A stretch of 8,020 nt of DNA from Pseudomonadota bacterium (GTDB lineage Bacteria > Bdellovibrionota > Bacteriovoracia > Bacteriovoracales > Bacteriovoracaceae), in the NCBI GenBank assembly GCA_021299675.1, contig JAJTIF010000023.1, positions 1 through 8,020 on the forward strand. The letters are read 5' to 3'. A model generated the notes under the pieces. The model was given only the letters and a program-made list of their open reading frames with translations. It had not been told where the DNA came from and searched no databases. A program made the translations under genes and the position numbers. Of this stretch, positions 5,636 to 8,020 are shown piece by piece. Positions within the stretch are counted from its first letter, which is position 1. Each line of letters starts with the position of its first letter.

Positions 5636-6088
5636 ATGACGGAATCAGTCTCAGAGCGTTTAAAGATGATCCGGCAACTCTTGAGTGCCGAGAAGAGCTC
5701 TACCCAAGAAGAGCTGCGCGACGAACTTGAGCGCAAGGGCTACGACGTTAATCAATCTACCATTTCCCGCGACCTTCGACGAATGGGAGCCATTAAGGTG
5801 ATCGATCAAAAGGGTCGCACCGTCTATAAGCTGAGCGAGGAGAGTGGCGAGAAGACTCTCATGGGTGGCTCCGTGCCGGATCTCATCTTGAGCATCGAGC
5901 ATAATGAAAACATGATCGTGATCTCGACCACCCCGGGTTCTGCCTCCCTGGTCGCCCGCCATCTTGATATCTCAAAGCCGAAGGGAATTCTCGGAACCAT
6001 CGCCGGTGATGATACGATATTTGTGGTGCCTCAGAAGGTGAAAAACATCGATCTGACCTTGCAAGCCATCAAAGATTCTTTTAACTAA
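5636..6088 (+). CDS. argR: Arginine repressor ArgR
   Basis: ArgR is an arginine-sensing transcription factor that works as a hexamer, binding ARG boxes when arginine is present. The 150-residue protein has the standard two-domain build. A winged helix lies in about residues 1-70, with recognition region NQSTISRDLRRMGAIKV (39-55). The C-terminal trimerisation and arginine-binding domain carries TTPGSASLVARHLD (98-111) and GTIAGDDT (120-127); Asp125 and Asp126 match the Escherichia coli arginine-contacting pair. The ATG is 4 bases after the argF stop. An AGGA lies only 2 bases before it, too close for a normal Shine-Dalgarno, so translation probably depends on ribosomes finishing argF. As last gene of the operon it is likely autoregulated through the boxes at 1649-1666 and 1712-1729. 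Its stop interlocks with that of sbcC. Confidence 0.95.
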   Translation: MTESVSERLKMIRQLLSAEKSSTQEELRDELERKGYDVNQSTISRDLRRMGAIKVIDQKGRTVYKLSEESGEKTLMGGSVPDLILSIEHNENMIVISTTPGSASLVARHLDISKPKGILGTIAGDDTIFVVPQKVKNIDLTLQAIKDSFN

Positions 6089-8020
6089 TTGTACAAGACT
6101 TGCGTGTGAGAGTGGCCTCGGTCATTTTTCACCACACGCAGATTGACGGGCAGGCGCTCGGAGAGATTTTTTACGTGGGTAATGAGACCGATCTGTTTGC
6201 CTCGAGAGCGCACTTGCTGCAGCATCTCCACCACATCCTCCAATGAGCCTTCATCCAGCGTGCCGAATCCTTCGTCGATGAAAAATGAATCAATGTCGGC
6301 ACGACCTCGGGCCATCTCTGCCAGTGCCAAGGCCATGGCCAGGGAGACCATGAATGTTTCACCACCGGAGAGAGTGGAGACTTTCCTCACCAGACCATCG
6401 CTCCAGTGATCGATGACTAAGAACTCTGGCGTGAGTTTGCCTTTCTTTTGGTTCTGTAGAATCTCATAGCGCCCGTGGATAAGTTTTGAGAGCTCAAAAT
6501 TAGTTTGTTTGATCAGGGCAAGCTCGACCAGGGAGAGCACGAAGGTGCGCATGTCATCTTGACCCAAAACTTCTAGCACCCGCTTCCAGCGCACATTCTC
6601 TTGTTCGGCTTTTTTGAGCGAGCTTTTGAGCAGGGCGAGCTTCTGCGAGCGCTCTTTATCGTCTTCTATCTGGCGGTTCAGAAAGCCCACCTGTGTGGTG
6701 ATGTCTTGTAGCGAGGTTTCAAGCTCTTGGATTTGAGTCTTTCTTTCCTCAATATAAGGGTCGAGGATGGTGCCGGCTTCGGTGATCTGGATATCCATAT
6801 CGAAGCCCTGCGCTAGTTTGTGCAGCTCTTGAGTAAAGATCAGCTCAATCTGGCGTAGTTGATCCACGATCCGCTGGGTCTGGGAGCGTGCCTCGGAGAG
6901 GTCTCGCTCTTTTTGTCTGAGATCTCCTTGCAGCAACTGCTCTTGGTGTTGCATCTTTTTCTGTTCGTCTCGCAGCTTTCGAAGGCGCGCCTCGGGCGAG
7001 TCACCAGCGGGGTAGTTGGTCTCGAAGGTCTTCCAGTTTTGCTTGAAGCTCAGCTCCTCAGCCTCATGAACTTCACGTTTTTGAGTCAGCCCCTGACTCT
7101 CTTCTGATATCTCGTGTTGCAGCTGAACCTCTTGCTGCGTGAAGGTGTGCAGGGTCTGCTCTTTTTCTTTTTTTAGTTTATGCAGCTCAAGATCGGCTTT
7201 TAATTTTTCTAGAACATCAAAGAGGTTCTGATTCAAAACTAACCCTCCGAGGCTTTGCTCGAGTGAGTGATAGTACTCTTCCAGCGGCTGCACCTCGCTG
7301 GTCAGGCGATCAGTCTTGTCTTTCTTGAGCCTAAAGCTTTCGCGGGCTTCTTTGAGTTGGGCGTCTTGGATTTCGAGTTGTTTTTCGATCTCTAAGAGAT
7401 TTGTGTGGTGGGTTTGTCGATGCATGAGCTCTTCATCGAGGCTACTATCCGCTGGCGGAAGTGCTTTGAGTTCTTGCTCCACTCCCTCACGCTGAGTTTC
7501 AAGTTGCGTGACTTTCTTTTCCTGTTGAACAAAGAGCTGGTTGTAGTCCGTGCTCTGGCCTTGAGGGGGAGGAGTGTAGAGAGTGGCCTTAAAGATCTCG
7601 GGCAAAGTCTGGGCGCAAAGGGGGCAATCATCCTGTGGGTGATGCTTCAAGTGCTCTCGCATCGAGGCTAAGAGGTGCTGCAGATGCTGCCCTTCTTTTA
7701 GAAGTGTCAGCTCGTCCAGTCTCTGCCGTTGCACCGGGATCTCGCCCAGTAGTTTCTCTATTTTTATTTGTAGCTCCTGGCGCCTCTCTTGCGTGCTCTG
7801 TTGACGGGACTTCTTCTCTTTGAGCTGATCGATAAGGGAGCTTCGGTCTTTGGAGTTTTGCTCACCACCAGCGATTTTGCTTTTTTGAAGCTTCAGCTCC
7901 TCCACCGATTTGGAGAGCTCTTTGCCTTTTTGCGTGAGTAGGGAGAGCTCACTTTCGTGGTTTTTTTTGTCTTCGCGCAGGCGCGGAAGCTCATAGAGCA
8001 CTCGGTCCACCAGTTTCCAC
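6085..8020 (-). CDS. sbcC: Nuclease SbcCD subunit C (Rad50-like SMC ATPase), C-terminal part, cut by right edge
   Basis: SbcC, with the nuclease SbcD, opens hairpins and processes DNA ends. At least 645 codons are present; the frame stays open to base 8020, so the N-terminal head with Walker A is outside the window. Reading toward the C-terminus: a Lys/Glu/Gln-rich coiled coil; the zinc-hook CPLC (7615-7626), where two molecules dimerise through a metal ion; the returning coiled coil of several hundred residues; then the ATPase head with signature LSGGE (6358-6372), Walker B FFIDEGFGTLDEG (Asp codon 6274-6276) and the switch histidine in LITHV (6175-6177). About 512 residues follow the hook, against roughly 550 in Escherichia coli, so the whole protein should be near 1,000 residues. 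The gene converges on argR, and the stop codons share bases. SbcD is not in view. A Rad50-type name would fit equally well. Confidence 0.93.
   Translation of the reverse strand, partial: WKLVDRVLYELPRLREDKKNHESELSLLTQKGKELSKSVEELKLQKSKIAGGEQNSKDRSSLIDQLKEKKSRQQSTQERRQELQIKIEKLLGEIPVQRQRLDELTLLKEGQHLQHLLASMREHLKHHPQDDCPLCAQTLPEIFKATLYTPPPQGQSTDYNQLFVQQEKKVTQLETQREGVEQELKALPPADSSLDEELMHRQTHHTNLLEIEKQLEIQDAQLKEARESFRLKKDKTDRLTSEVQPLEEYYHSLEQSLGGLVLNQNLFDVLEKLKADLELHKLKKEKEQTLHTFTQQEVQLQHEISEESQGLTQKREVHEAEELSFKQNWKTFETNYPAGDSPEARLRKLRDEQKKMQHQEQLLQGDLRQKERDLSEARSQTQRIVDQLRQIELIFTQELHKLAQGFDMDIQITEAGTILDPYIEERKTQIQELETSLQDITTQVGFLNRQIEDDKERSQKLALLKSSLKKAEQENVRWKRVLEVLGQDDMRTFVLSLVELALIKQTNFELSKLIHGRYEILQNQKKGKLTPEFLVIDHWSDGLVRKVSTLSGGETFMVSLAMALALAEMARGRADIDSFFIDEGFGTLDEGSLEDVVEMLQQVRSRGKQIGLITHVKNLSERLPVNLRVVKNDRGHSHTQVLYN
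6101..6140. repeat. Inverted repeat just past the argR/sbcC stop codons
   Basis: TGCGTGTG (6101-6108) is complementary to CACACGCA (6133-6140), with a 24-base loop in which GTG and CAC (6112-6114 and 6130-6132) can add three pairs. It lies 13 bases after the argR stop and inside the sbcC 3' end. No T-run follows on either strand, so it is not a standard intrinsic terminator, though it could slow convergent transcripts or protect the argR mRNA end. It may be chance. Confidence 0.3.

Noticed and set aside
6089..6096. TTGTACAA palindrome after the argR stop as a terminator or operator
   Set aside because: Only 8 bases, no loop and no T-run; such palindromes are common by chance.
6085..8020. Minus-strand coiled-coil gene as an SMC chromosome protein or RecN instead of SbcC
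   Set aside because: The CPLC zinc hook in the middle of the coiled coil is typical of Rad50/SbcC, whereas SMC proteins have a globular hinge and RecN has neither.

Overview
The window is an ordinary bacterial chromosomal segment, densely packed and about half G+C by eye. It is dominated by arginine biosynthesis genes. No mobile element, CRISPR array, tRNA or rRNA is visible. The taxon cannot be fixed from the sequence. The mix of Rad50-type SbcC, ArgR and a compact arg cluster fits a Gram-negative, perhaps a Bdellovibrio-like or other delta-type lineage, but that is only a weak impression.

Layout, left to right: the N-terminal 120 codons of argininosuccinate lyase (argH, minus strand, cut by the left edge); argininosuccinate synthase (argG, minus, GTG start), 14 bases upstream of argH in the same transcription unit; and a 123-base divergent control region. 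That region holds two good matches to ArgR operators (ARG boxes), overlapping candidate promoters for argG leftward and argC rightward, and paired A-tracts between them. Rightward follows a tightly coupled operon argC-argJ-argB-argF-argR (1733 to 6088), whose genes overlap by 4, 4 and 11 bases and are then separated by 4 bases. The right quarter is the C-terminal part of a minus-strand sbcC gene, which runs off the right edge. Its stop codon interlocks with that of argR.

Together argC, argB and argJ make N-acetylglutamyl-phosphate and its semialdehyde and recycle the acetyl group. ArgF converts ornithine to citrulline, and ArgG plus ArgH convert citrulline to arginine. The N-acetylornithine aminotransferase (argD) and the carbamoyl-phosphate synthase genes are not in the window and must lie elsewhere. 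ArgR, the last gene of the rightward operon, probably binds the central operators when arginine is abundant and shuts down both arms, including its own gene. SbcC is a DNA-end-processing ATPase with no metabolic link to the rest.

I found no evidence of a previously undescribed system. The most interesting points are the control region (argC seems to have almost no leader and no Shine-Dalgarno, and the operator runs up to or over its start codon), the gene order (like the actinobacterial argCJBDFRGH cluster without argD and with GH flipped), several unusual residues in ArgF and ArgH motifs, and the convergent argR/sbcC junction without a terminator.
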